From positions 124,001-188,000 of the forward strand of contig CAWCXA010000013.1 of assembly GCA_963799425.1 (NCBI GenBank): 64,000 nucleotides of DNA, in the 5' to 3' direction. The translations under genes and the position numbers were made by a program. Under the pieces are notes generated by a model. That model did not search any database. It was not told the origin of the DNA and saw only the letters and a program-made list of their open reading frames with translations. This DNA is from CAVWSM01 sp963799425. GTDB taxonomy: Bacteria > Actinomycetota > Actinomycetes > Jiangellales > Jiangellaceae. This document shows, piece after piece, positions 52,546 to 64,000 of this stretch (within the stretch, counting starts at the first letter, position 1; each line of letters begins with the position of its first letter).

Positions 52546-53655
52546 GCGTACTCCCGTAGTTCTTCGGTGCCTATCGCCTCGGGGACCGAGCCGAACCCGT
52601 ACATCCGCAGCCGTCGAGCCAGCCCGTCGTTGATGTGCTGCGCCCACAGTGGGCCGCCATAGATGAAGCCTGTGTAGCCCTGCAGCAGCGTCGCACCGGC
52701 ACGGATCCGCGCCCACGCGTCCTCTGCTGTCGTGATGCCGCCCACCGACACGAGGACGAGCCGGTCTCCGACGCGCGACCGGAGCAGTCGCAGGACTTGC
52801 ATGGACCGATGAGCAAGCCCCGGCCCGGACAGCCCGCCGGCGCCGATCGTCGACACCTGCTCGGGCGGGGTGCGCAACACCGTCTCGGCTGACGGTCGTG
52901 TTTGTCGCAACGATCCCGTCGAGACCGAGATCGAGGGCAAGGTCGGCCACAGCGCGTACATCGTCATCGGCAAGGTCAGGCGCGATCTTGACCAGCAGCG
53001 GTAGGCGCCGCTCGGTGGACTCCCCCGCGCTCCCCCGCACCGCTACCAGCAATGGCCGCAGCTGCTCGACGGCCTGCAGGTTGCGCAGGCCCGGCGTGTT
53101 CGGGGAGCTCACATTGACGACGAGGTAGTCGGCAACCGGCGCGAGCCGCCGCGCAGACTCTACGTAGTCGGCGACCGCCTCCGACTCCGGGACGACCTTG
53201 GTCTTCCCGATGTTGACACCTACGACGACCGGCACGTGCCTCCGAGCGAGCCGCAGCTCCAGTCGGTCGGCAACCGCCGCTGCGCCCGCGTTGTTGAACC
53301 CCATGCGGTTGACGATCGCGCGGTCCTGCATCATGCGGAACAGCCGTGGCGGCGGGTTGCCCGGCTGCGGCTGCGCGGTCACCGTGCCGACCTCGACGTG
53401 CCCGAACCCCAGCGCGGCCAAACCGTCGACCGCGCGTGCGTCTTTGTCGAAGCCGGCCGCCAGACCGAGCGGGCTGGGAAAGTCGAGCCCCAGGGCCTGC
53501 ACCCGCAACGCCGGGTCGGTGGGGGCCAGTCGACGCGCAGCGTCTGGTGACATGCTCGCGGCTCGCCCGGCCAGGCGGATCGCACCGAGCGCCCGGTGGT
53601 GAGCGTTTTCCGGATCCGTCCTGCTGAGGACGTTTCGGAACAGCGCGTCGTACAT
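52542..53655 (-). pseudogene. pyrD: Dihydroorotate dehydrogenase (quinone-type), apparent frameshift
   Basis: Residues 1 to about 255 are a normal class 2 DHODH: GLAAGFDKDARAVDGL, GHVEVGTVTAQPQPGNPPPRLFR, VNVSSPNTPGLRNLQ with the catalytic Ser region, and GIVATNTTVSR. After VSR the same frame turns into non-family sequence. The expected continuation TVLRTPPEQVSTIGAGGLSG ... VSVGGITTAEDAWARIRAGA to a stop at 52542 is in the next frame. One extra base at about 52883-52888 explains the break. The pathway is otherwise complete, so an assembly indel is more likely than a true knockout. Confidence 0.88.
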
Positions 53656-53660
53656 GTTGC

Positions 53661-56962
<3,302 letters not shown>

Positions 56963-56963
<1 letters not shown>

Positions 56964-58105
56964 CAGGCCTCCCCGCCTCCACTGCGGGCGGACAGCAGCT
57001 CCACAAACCGGTCGAACAGATAGGCAGCATCGTGCGGACCGGCGGCGGCTTCAGGGTGGTACTGCACGCTGAACGCCTTGAGGGCACCCGCGGTGTCGCG
57101 CAGCTCGAGACCTTCGACAACGTCGTCGTTGAGGCAGACGTGGCTCACCGTCGCGTCGCCGTACGGCGTCTCTGTTGTCCTGTCCAGCGGCGCGTCGACG
57201 GCGAACCCGTGGTTGTGTGCGGTCACCTCGACCTTGCCGGTGGTGCGGTCCTGCACAGGTTGGTTGATGCCGCGGTGGCCGTATTTGAGCTTGTAGGTGC
57301 CGAACCCGAGCGCCCGCCCGAAGATCTGGTTGCCGAAGCAGATGCCGAAGAGCGGCACGCCACGCTCGAGTGCACCGCGTACGACCTCGACCGGCTGCTC
57401 CTGGGTCTCGGGGTCACCCGGCCCGTTGGACATGAACAGGCCGTCGGGCTGCAGCTCCAGGATCTGTTTGAGGGTCCACGACGCCGGCACGACATGCACC
57501 TCGATGCCGCGCTCGGCCATCCGGTGCGGTGTCATCGACTTGATGCCGAGGTCCATGGCCACGACGGTGAAGCTCTTGTCGCCGATCGCCGGGATCACGT
57601 ACGGCTCATCGGTCGTGACGTCATCGGCGAGGTCGGCGCCCAGCATGGACGGCGTCTGCAGCACGCGGTGCAGCAGGACCGAGGGGTCGTGCTCGACGGA
57701 GGAGATGCCGACACGCATAGCGCCGCGCTCCCGCAGGTGCCGGGTGAGGGCGCGCGTGTCGACACCGCTGATGCCCACGATGCCCTGCGCGTCGAGCTCT
57801 TCGTGGAGGCCGCGCTGGGCACGCCAGTTGGAGTGCCTGCGCGCAGGGTCGCGCACCACGTAGCCGGCGACCCAGATGCGCTGCGACTCGGGATCCTCGT
57901 CGTTGACGCCCGTGTTGCCGATGTGCGGAGCCGTCTGCACGACGACCTGTCCGTGGTACGACGGGTCGGTCAGCGTCTCCTGGTAGCCCGTCATGCCGGT
58001 GGCGAAGACCGCCTCACCGAACGTCTCGCCCTCGGCGCCGTACGACTCACCTCGGAAGGTGCGGCCGTCCTCGAGGACGAGGATGGCGGGAGGGCGGCCG
58101 CTCAT
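56963..58105 (-). CDS. carA: Carbamoyl-phosphate synthase small (glutamine amidotransferase) subunit
   Basis: A 380-residue protein. The N-terminal domain starts AILVLEDGRTFRGESYG, and the class I amidotransferase domain has the nucleophile Cys in FGICFGNQI and the VQYHPEAA His-Glu pair. It supplies ammonia from glutamine to CarB. ATG at 58105 overlaps the pyrC stop by 4 nt. Confidence 0.98.
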
Positions 58106-59445
58106 GCGAGCTTCCCGTCGAGCACCGTCGCCCGGCCGCGCAGGAAGGTCGCGACGACGGCGCCTGGAAGGGTCAGGCCGGCATAGGGCGTGTTGCGGCT
58201 GAGCGAGGCGAGGGACTCAGGTCGGACCTCGCGACGGGCAGCCGGGTCGACCAGAGTGACGTTGGCGGGCGTGCCGGCGATGAGCCCGGCACCGTGCCCG
58301 GCCAGCCTTCCGATGCGTGCCGGTCGCGCGGACATCCGGTCGGCCACGCCGGCCCAATCGAGCATGCCGGTCTCGACCATGGTCTGCTGCACGATCGAGA
58401 GCGCGGTCTCCAGGCCAACCATGCCCATCGCGGCTGCCGCCCACTCGCACTCTTTGTCCTCTGCGGGATGCGGCGCGTGGTCGGTAGCGACGATGTCCAC
58501 CGTGCCGTCGGCGAGCGCGGTGCGCACCGCCTCGACGTCGGCGGCCGTCCGCAGCGGCGGGTTGACCTTGTAGACAGGGTCGTAGCTCGCCGCGAGCTCA
58601 TCGGTCAGGAGCAGGTGATGCGGAGTGACCTCCGCGGTGACAGCGATGCCGCGCGACTTGGCCCACCGGATGATCTCGACGCTGCCTGCCGTGGAGACGT
58701 GGCAGACGTGCAGTCGCGATCCGACGTGCCCGGCGAGCAGCACGTCGCGGGCGATGATTGCTTCCTCGGCAACCGCGGGCCAGCCCTGCAGGCCCAGGCG
58801 GGCCGAGACCTCCCCCTCGTTCATCTGGGCGTCCTCGGTCAGCCGCGGCTCCTGAGCGTGCTGGGCGATGACGCCGTCGAAGGCCTTGACGTACTCGAGC
58901 GCCCGCCGCATCAGCACCGCGTCGGACACGCATTTGCCGTCGTCGGAGAAGACACGCACCTGGGCGGCCGAGTCGGCCATGGCGCCAAGCTCGGCCAACC
59001 GCTCCCCGGCAAGCCCCACGGTGACGGCGCCGACCGGCTGGACGTCGCAGTAGCCAGCCTCGCGCCCGAGCCGCCATACCTGCTCGACAACGCCCGCCGT
59101 GTCGGCGACTGGGTCGGTGTTGGCCATGGCGTGCACCGCGGTGAACCCGCCGAGCGCGGCCGCCCGAGAGCCGGATTCGACCGTCTCGGCATCCTCACGG
59201 CCCGGCTCGCGCAGGTGTGTGTGCAGGTCGACAAGGCCGGGCAGCGCGACGAGGCCGTCGGCGTCTATCGCCTCCGCGCCGTCGGCTGAGATGCCGGTGC
59301 CGACCTCGGCGATGCGACCGTCGCGGATCAGCAGGTCGGTGGGCTCGCCCCCGAGCAGGCGGGCGCCGCGGATGACGTACGCCACCGGATCCGATGATCG
59401 CGAAGAGTTCGGTGTCGAAAACGAGGCTGAAGTCTTCGTGATCAC
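58102..59445 (-). CDS. pyrC: Dihydroorotase
   Basis: A 447-residue class I dihydroorotase from GTG at 59445, which overlaps the pyrB stop and has AGGAAGGA 5-6 nt upstream. This adds a 20-residue extension before the family start YVIRGARLL; GTG at 59385 would remove it but has no clear ribosome-binding site. Metal motif VDLHTHLREPG, HVCHVSTAGSVE and VATDHAPHPAEDK are intact. Confidence 0.95.
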   Translation of the reverse strand: MITKTSASFSTPNSSRSSDPVAYVIRGARLLGGEPTDLLIRDGRIAEVGTGISADGAEAIDADGLVALPGLVDLHTHLREPGREDAETVESGSRAAALGGFTAVHAMANTDPVADTAGVVEQVWRLGREAGYCDVQPVGAVTVGLAGERLAELGAMADSAAQVRVFSDDGKCVSDAVLMRRALEYVKAFDGVIAQHAQEPRLTEDAQMNEGEVSARLGLQGWPAVAEEAIIARDVLLAGHVGSRLHVCHVSTAGSVEIIRWAKSRGIAVTAEVTPHHLLLTDELAASYDPVYKVNPPLRTAADVEAVRTALADGTVDIVATDHAPHPAEDKECEWAAAAMGMVGLETALSIVQQTMVETGMLDWAGVADRMSARPARIGRLAGHGAGLIAGTPANVTLVDPAARREVRPESLASLSRNTPYAGLTLPGAVVATFLRGRATVLDGKLA

Positions 59446-60371
59446 GCGGATCCTTCCTGTTCGCCGGCCAGCAGCAGGTAGAGCACGGCCATCCGTACCA
59501 GCACACCGTTGGTGACCTGCTCGACGATGACCGAGCGGTCGGCGTCGGCAGCGTCAGCGGTGATCTCCAAGCCGCGGTTCATCGGGCCGGGGTGCATCAC
59601 GATCGCGTGGTCCGGCAACAGTCCGAGCCGGCGGCCGTCGAGACCGTAGCGGCGGCTGTACTCGCGGGCGCTCGGAAAGAACGCAGCGCTCATGCGTTCC
59701 CGCTGGACGCGCAGCATCATCACCGCGTCGGCTTTAGGCAGCTCGGCGTCGAGGTCGTACGACACCTCGCATGGCCATGACTGCACGCCGACCGGCAACA
59801 GCGTCGGCGGCGCGACGAGAGTCACGTCGGCGCCCAAGGTGCTCAGCAGCAGCACGTTGGAGCGCGCGACGCGACTGTGCAGCACGTCTCCGACGATCAG
59901 GACACGTCGCGACTCAAGCGCACCAAGATGCTTTCTCATTGTGTAGGCGTCGAGCAACGCCTGGGTCGGGTGCTCATGCGTGCCGTCGCCGGCGTTGACC
60001 ACGCTGGCGCCGATCCAGCCTGAGCTGGCGAGCCGATGCGGGGCGCCACTAGCCGAGTGCCGGATCACCACTGCGTCGGCGCCCATTGCCTGCAGGGTGA
60101 GTGCAGTGTCCTTGAGGCTCTCGCCCTTGGAGACGCTGGATCCTTTGGCCGCGAAGTTAATGACGTCGGCGGACAGTCGCTTGGCGGCAGCCTCGAACGA
60201 GATGCGCGTGCGCGTCGAGTCCTCGAAGAACAAGTTGACGACCGTGCGGCCGCGCAACGTGGGCAACTTCTTGACCGAGCGCTGGGTGATGCGCCCCATC
60301 TCCTCCGCGGTGTCGAGGATTGCGAGCGCCTCGTCGCGGGAGAGGTCGGCGGTCGAGAGCAGGTGGCGCAT
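59442..60371 (-). CDS. pyrB: Aspartate carbamoyltransferase catalytic subunit
   Basis: A 309-residue enzyme with the carbamoyl-phosphate loop EDSTRTRISFEAAAKRL, GDGTHEHPTQALLDA, and aspartate-site loop MMLRVQRERM. No PyrI regulatory subunit is present, as is usual in Actinobacteria. It overlaps pyrR by one base (TGATG) and pyrC by 4 nt. Confidence 0.98.
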   Translation of the reverse strand: MRHLLSTADLSRDEALAILDTAEEMGRITQRSVKKLPTLRGRTVVNLFFEDSTRTRISFEAAAKRLSADVINFAAKGSSVSKGESLKDTALTLQAMGADAVVIRHSASGAPHRLASSGWIGASVVNAGDGTHEHPTQALLDAYTMRKHLGALESRRVLIVGDVLHSRVARSNVLLLSTLGADVTLVAPPTLLPVGVQSWPCEVSYDLDAELPKADAVMMLRVQRERMSAAFFPSAREYSRRYGLDGRRLGLLPDHAIVMHPGPMNRGLEITADAADADRSVIVEQVTNGVLVRMAVLYLLLAGEQEGSA

Positions 60372-60970
60372 CAGTCGGTCACCTCCGCCTTGGCGATTGC
60401 GACGGCGTCGATGCCGTCGATCTCCTCGAGCTGCACTCGTACGGTCTCCGTCAACGCCGTGGGGAGGTTCTTGCCCACATAGTCCGCGCGGATCGGCAGC
60501 TGGCGGTGACCCCGATCCACGAGGACGGCGAGCTGCACCGCCGTAGCCCGACCCACATCGTCGAGGGCAGTGAGAGCTGCGCGGATGGTGCGCCCGGAGA
60601 ACAGCACATCGTCGACGAGCACCACGACATGGCCGTCGACGCCGGTCGCGGGGATGTCGGTGCGCTCCAGAGCGCGTGCGGGGCGCAGGCGCAGGTCGTC
60701 GCGATACATGGTGACGTCGAGCGAGCCCACGGGGACGTGCCGGCCCTCGACGGCGTCGATGCGCTCGGCGATGCGCCGGGCAAGCGGGACGCCGCGGGTC
60801 GGGATGCCGAGCAGGACAAGCTGCTCCGAGCCGCGGTTGCGCTCCAGGATCTCGTGAGCGATGCGGGTGAGCGCGCGGGAGATGTCGGAGGCGTCGAGCA
60901 CGCTGCGGTCGCCGTTGGGGACGTGGCCCTGACCGGCGGACGATGGCTGCGACGGGGGCGACAAGGACAT
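60371..60970 (-). CDS. pyrR: Bifunctional pyr operon regulator / uracil phosphoribosyltransferase PyrR
   Basis: A 199-residue protein with the PRPP loop VVVLVDDVLFSGRTIRAAL and the PyrR signature ATAVQLAVLVDRGHRQLPIRADYVGKN. It binds the pyr leader RNA when UMP is high and has a weak uracil phosphoribosyltransferase activity. It is the first gene of the leftward operon. ATG at 60970 lies just downstream of the leader stem. Confidence 0.96.
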   Translation of the reverse strand: MSLSPPSQPSSAGQGHVPNGDRSVLDASDISRALTRIAHEILERNRGSEQLVLLGIPTRGVPLARRIAERIDAVEGRHVPVGSLDVTMYRDDLRLRPARALERTDIPATGVDGHVVVLVDDVLFSGRTIRAALTALDDVGRATAVQLAVLVDRGHRQLPIRADYVGKNLPTALTETVRVQLEEIDGIDAVAIAKAEVTD

Positions 60971-61014
60971 GACAAAGGACCCCCTTCCCCGCCTCACTGG
61001 ACGGGTCTTAAAGG
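60971..61014 (-). promoter_or_regulatory. PyrR-binding leader element overlapping the pyrR ribosome-binding site
   Basis: On the - strand the RNA has TCCAGTGAGGC, close to the PyrR-binding loop consensus UCCAGAGAGGCU, inside a stem formed by GACCC (61007-61003) and GGGTC (60982-60978). The stem includes the AAGGGGG ribosome-binding site, so PyrR-UMP binding would block translation, as proposed for mycobacteria, rather than cause termination. Confidence 0.7.
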
Positions 61015-61126
61015 ACGTCGGACGCGGGCTAGCGTACCAAGGCGGGGCGACGAGCCGACTTACCGTTCCTAGGTGTGGAAGCAAGCGGGACAGTCAGGTT
61101 CTGCGGAAAGACTCACCGGCCGGGCG

Positions 61127-61156
61127 TTGACGGGGGACTATGGGCAGGCCTACCGT
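61127..61156 (+). promoter_or_regulatory. Candidate bldD promoter
   Basis: TTGACG, an 18-bp spacer and TACCGT lie 45-74 bp before the bldD ATG. The fit is good for a principal sigma factor promoter in a high-GC genome. Confidence 0.45.
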
Positions 61157-61200
61157 CCGGGGATCATCGAGGTCGCCTGCGGTTTCAGGTGGGGGGAGCC

Positions 61201-61740
61201 ATGGCGAGGGACTATGCGCGGGCTGTCGGAGCTCGATTACGAGCCATCCGGCAGCAGCAGGGGCTGTCCCTGCACGGGGTCGAGCAGCGCTCCGATGGCA
61301 CCTGGAAGGCCGTCGTCGTCGGTTCGTACGAGCGCGGCGACCGAGCGATTTCCGTGCAGCGGCTGTCCGAGCTGGCCGAGTTCTACGGCATCCCGGTCGG
61401 TGAGCTGCTGCCGTCCCGGCCCTCGAGCGCCGGCCCCGCCCCCGGTTCCGGGCGCGTCGTGCTCGACCTGCAGCGGCTCGCGGCGGTCCCCCGGGATGAG
61501 TCCTCGCCGCTAGTGCGGTTCGTCGCGGCGATCCAGGCCCGGCGAGGGGACTACAACGGCCGGGTGCTCACGATCCGTCGCGACGACCTGCAGACCCTTG
61601 CCCTGCTCTACGACGAGTCCCCCGCCGCCGTCATCGAGCGATTCGTCGCCTGGGGGGTTCTCGGGCAGCCACCCGTGAGCTCCGTTCCCGAGCCACGCAA
61701 GGGGGTTGCGAGCGGGAGCCGCCAGGACCAGGTGCGCTAG
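61201..61740 (+). CDS. bldD: BldD developmental regulator, c-di-GMP-responsive
   Basis: A 179-residue protein. The N-terminal XRE-type HTH reads ARLRAIRQQQGLSLHGVEQRSDG and WKAVVVGSYERGDRAISVQRL. The C-terminal domain carries the c-di-GMP-binding signature RGD-x8-RxxD: R115-G116-D117, then R126 and D129. BldD dimerises on tetrameric c-di-GMP and represses development genes in Streptomyces. GGGGGAG precedes the ATG at 61201. It diverges from pyrR, the normal arrangement. Confidence 0.95.
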   Translation: MARDYARAVGARLRAIRQQQGLSLHGVEQRSDGTWKAVVVGSYERGDRAISVQRLSELAEFYGIPVGELLPSRPSSAGPAPGSGRVVLDLQRLAAVPRDESSPLVRFVAAIQARRGDYNGRVLTIRRDDLQTLALLYDESPAAVIERFVAWGVLGQPPVSSVPEPRKGVASGSRQDQVR

Positions 61741-61759
61741 CGGCCGCGCTGGGTCCGGG

Positions 61760-62170
61760 TCAGACGGGCAGCTGCGGCTTGAGCGACATGATCCGGCCGA
61801 GCAAGCCGTTGACAAACGCCGGCGACTCGTCGGTCGAGAGCTCCACGGCGATGTCCACGGCTTGGCTGACCGCGACCGCATCGGGGATGTCATCGCGGTA
61901 GAGCAGCTCGTAAACACCGATGCGCAGCAGGTTGCGGTCGACGGCCGGCATCCGGTCGATGGACCAGCCCACGGCGTACGTCTCGAGCAGCTCGTCGATG
62001 CGGCGCTGATGGGCGACGACGCCCTCAACGAGCTCGGTGACGTATGGGTTGAGCGGTTGCTCAGCCGTGGCAACGCGCTCGGCGAGCGTCGCGCCGAGCG
62101 GGAGACCCCGCACGTCGGATTCGAAGAGGATGTCCAGCGCCCGCTTTCGCGCCTTGGTGCGTGCAGCCAT
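61760..62170 (-). CDS. nusB: Transcription antitermination factor NusB
   Basis: A 136-residue all-helical protein: RTKARKRALDILFESDVRG at the start and IDRMPAVDRNLLRIGVYELLYRDDIPDAVAVSQAVDIAV near the end, the NusB signature. It joins NusE and NusG in rRNA antitermination. It follows efp by 9 bp. Confidence 0.97.
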   Translation of the reverse strand: MAARTKARKRALDILFESDVRGLPLGATLAERVATAEQPLNPYVTELVEGVVAHQRRIDELLETYAVGWSIDRMPAVDRNLLRIGVYELLYRDDIPDAVAVSQAVDIAVELSTDESPAFVNGLLGRIMSLKPQLPV

Positions 62171-62179
62171 CGACGCGTA

Positions 62180-62740
62180 TTAGTTGGCGCGGCCGAGGTA
62201 CGACCCGTCGCGGGTGTCGACCTTGACCTTCTCGCCGGTCGTGATGAACAGCGGGACCTGAATCTCGTATCCGGTCGACAACCGAGCGGGCTTGCTGCCG
62301 CCCGTGGAGCGGTCGCCCTGCAGCCCCGGTTCCGTGTATTCGATCGCAAGCACCACCGAAGCGGGCAGCTCGACGAACAGCGGCGAGCCTTCGTGCAGGC
62401 CGACGACTGCCTCCTGGTTCTCCAACATGAAGTGCTCGGCGTCGCCCACGGTTGCAGCGGGGATGTGCAGCTGGTCGTACGACTGCATGTCCATGAAGAC
62501 GAAGTCGTCGCCGTCACGGTAGAGGTACTGCATGTCGCGCTTGTCGACGCTGGCGGTCTCGACCTTGATCCCGGCGTTGAACGTCTTGTCGACAACCTTG
62601 CCCGACAGCACGTGCTTGAGCTTGGTCCGCACGAAGGCCGGCCCCTTGCCGGGCTTCACGTGCTGAAACTCGACGACCGTCCAGAGCTGGTTGTCGAGGT
62701 TGAGCACGATGCCGTTCTTCAGGTCGTTGGTGGTGGCCAC
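62180..62740 (-). CDS. efp: Translation elongation factor P
   Basis: A 186-residue three-domain OB protein. The tip loop reads HVKPGKGPAFVRTK, with an unmodified-type Lys at the critical position and Pro before GKG. It relieves ribosome stalling at polyproline. The polyproline-rich context of this proteome makes it relevant. Start ATG at 62740. Confidence 0.98.
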   Translation of the reverse strand: MATTNDLKNGIVLNLDNQLWTVVEFQHVKPGKGPAFVRTKLKHVLSGKVVDKTFNAGIKVETASVDKRDMQYLYRDGDDFVFMDMQSYDQLHIPAATVGDAEHFMLENQEAVVGLHEGSPLFVELPASVVLAIEYTEPGLQGDRSTGGSKPARLSTGYEIQVPLFITTGEKVKVDTRDGSYLGRAN

Positions 62741-62784
62741 AAGGGCGCCTTTCGTAAGGTCGGACGCCGTTGGCTGGTCGGGAC

Positions 62785-63882
62785 TCAGCCCGAACAGACC
62801 AGCAGCTCCTTGGTAAACGTGGTGAGCACCTCGGTCCCGCCATGTGCGGCGTCACGGACTACGAGCGTGTCCTCGATCCGGACGCCACCGCGCCCCGGGA
62901 GGTAGACCCCCGGCTCGACGGTAACCGGCATGCGATCAGCCAGTTTACCTGGCGCGGAGTAGCCCAACGTCGGAGCCTCGTGGATCTCCAACCCGACACC
63001 GTGGCCCAGCCCGTGGGTGAAGTGGTCGCCATGTCCCCCCGCGGTGATCACCGACCGGGCTGCCGCGTCGACGGCTATGCACTCAACGCCGGGCGCCAAC
63101 GCCTCCCGCCCGGCCCGCTGGGCGGCCGCAACCAGGTCGTAGACCTCGCGCTGCCAGTCAGCAGGATCGGCGCCGACGACGACCGTGCGGGTGCAGTCGG
63201 CGTGGTAACCGCCGACCTCAGCCCCGAAGTCGATCTTGAGGAAGTCGCCACGCTCGACCACCCGACCGGCGGCCCGGTGATGCGGGATCGCGCTGTTTGG
63301 CCCGGTGGCAACGATCGTGTCGAACGCGATGCCGTCGGCGCCGTGGGCGTACATCCTGGCCTCGAGGTCGCGGGCGATCTCGGACTCGGTGCGCCTCAGC
63401 AGTGGGCCGTCCAGGATGTCCTGCAGAGCTCGGCCGGACACCGCACACGCCTCACGCAGCGCGGCGATCTCGTCGTCGTCCTTGATCTGGCGAAGCTCCT
63501 CTACGGGTCGGCGGAGGTTGGCGAGCTGGCCGCCCGTCGCCTCCGTCAGCTTTTCGGCCAGCTCGAGTGTGACCTCGTGCTCCTCCACTCCGAGCGCCGT
63601 GACCCCGCCCTTCGCAGCCGCGCGCTCGGCCAGGTCGGTGGCGACCTGTCGCGTGACCAGCAGCTCGAGATCGGGCACCTGCTGGGCGGCCTGGGTCGCA
63701 TAGCGGCCATCCGTGGCCAGCACCGCCTCGCCGCCCGCGGTGATCAGCAGCGCGGCGTTGCTGCTCGCGAGCCCGGTCAGATAGCGGACGTTGACGAGGC
63801 GGGTGATCAGCGCCGCCTCGACCTCGCGGTCGGCGAACAGCGCCACGAGCTGCGCGCGGCGGCGGGCATGGGATGCAGGCAC
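62785..63882 (-). CDS. Xaa-Pro aminopeptidase / M24-family metallopeptidase
   Basis: A 365-residue M24B peptidase. The N-terminal creatinase-like domain is followed by a pita-bread domain with the five metal ligands in DFGAEVGGYHADCTRT, THGLGHGVGLEIHE, VTVEPGVYLP and VRIEDTLVV. GTG at 63882 gives the family start PASHARRRAQLVALF. An ATG at 63933 in the same frame adds 17 residues but lies inside a palindromic element. It precedes efp, as in many Actinobacteria. Confidence 0.93.
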   Translation of the reverse strand: MPASHARRRAQLVALFADREVEAALITRLVNVRYLTGLASSNAALLITAGGEAVLATDGRYATQAAQQVPDLELLVTRQVATDLAERAAAKGGVTALGVEEHEVTLELAEKLTEATGGQLANLRRPVEELRQIKDDDEIAALREACAVSGRALQDILDGPLLRRTESEIARDLEARMYAHGADGIAFDTIVATGPNSAIPHHRAAGRVVERGDFLKIDFGAEVGGYHADCTRTVVVGADPADWQREVYDLVAAAQRAGREALAPGVECIAVDAAARSVITAGGHGDHFTHGLGHGVGLEIHEAPTLGYSAPGKLADRMPVTVEPGVYLPGRGGVRIEDTLVVRDAAHGGTEVLTTFTKELLVCSG

Positions 63883-63924
63883 GCCGGGAAGCGTAACGCG
63901 GTCGCGGTGGGCGTCCCAACCAGA

Positions 63925-63985
63925 GTTGATCATGGCGGAGGCGTGATCATTCCTGAAGTTTGATCACGCCTCCGCCATGATCAAC
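63925..63985. repeat. 61-bp perfect palindromic element upstream of the peptidase gene
   Basis: Arms of 25 bp, beginning GTTGATCATGGCGGAGGCGT at 63925-63949 and complementary at 63961-63985, are perfect; the loop is 11 nt. The outer arm GTTGATCATGG is shared with the 62-bp element at 1800-1861. The element lies in the 5' region of the peptidase gene and could form a strong cruciform or RNA hairpin. Confidence 0.8.
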
Positions 63986-64000
63986 ATGGGAGGGTGCGGC

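Overview
This window is chromosomal DNA from a high-GC Actinomycetota. The evidence is the actinobacterial gene order efp-nusB-bldD-pyrR-pyrB-pyrC-carA-carB-pyrD-pyrF and mihF-gmk-rpoZ-coaBC-metK-priA-def-fmt-rsmB-rpe-rib-hisE-hisG, the actinobacteria-specific mIHF and BldD, a PriA with no Walker A motif, an F420-type oxidoreductase, and frequent GTG starts with 1-4 nt ATGA/GTGA overlaps. I cannot name the genus. No tRNA, rRNA or CRISPR array was seen.

Layout. (1) 1-14.9 kb is a divergent catabolic cluster. The leftward genes are an NCS2 permease, a three-subunit molybdenum hydroxylase, a CoxG-like protein, a carbon-nitrogen hydrolase, and ATP-dependent hydantoinase A and B (B runs off the left edge). 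The rightward genes are homologues of the three oxamate carbamoyltransferase subunits AllH, AllF and AllG. Together they suggest import and oxidation of a cyclic ureide or N-heterocycle, ATP-dependent ring opening, and phosphorolysis to carbamoyl phosphate. (2) 15-28.4 kb is an accessory stretch: a Phd/RelE toxin-antitoxin pair, DUF1772 and DUF488 proteins, an LLM oxidoreductase, two secreted proteins (a beta-propeller and an Ig-like protein), a YcaQ-type DNA glycosylase, a hydrolase, an acetyltransferase, a PLP-dependent enzyme, a P-loop kinase, a DUF1707 protein and several decayed genes. (3) 28.4-45.4 kb is housekeeping DNA, almost all leftward: hisG/hisE, a MazEF-like pair, a riboflavin operon behind an FMN riboswitch, then rpe, rsmB, fmt, def, priA, metK, coaBC, rpoZ, gmk and mihF. 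(4) 45.4-51.7 kb is an island between mihF and pyrF. It holds a large LuxR/LAL regulator, an orphan NarL-type response regulator, and three small single-pass membrane proteins plus one decayed copy that share a GPGRPxKDAEI motif. (5) 51.7-61 kb is the de novo pyrimidine operon with a PyrR leader element. (6) 61.2-63.9 kb holds bldD, nusB, efp and a Xaa-Pro peptidase.

Two well-conserved genes, the amidase at 3976-4900 and pyrD, carry apparent single-base frameshifts, and two poorly characterised loci near 17 and 19 kb are also broken. Sequencing indels or real decay could explain these. Palindromic elements of about 61 bp that share GTTGATCATGG termini occur at 1800 and 63925, each supplying an ATG at the 5' end of a gene.
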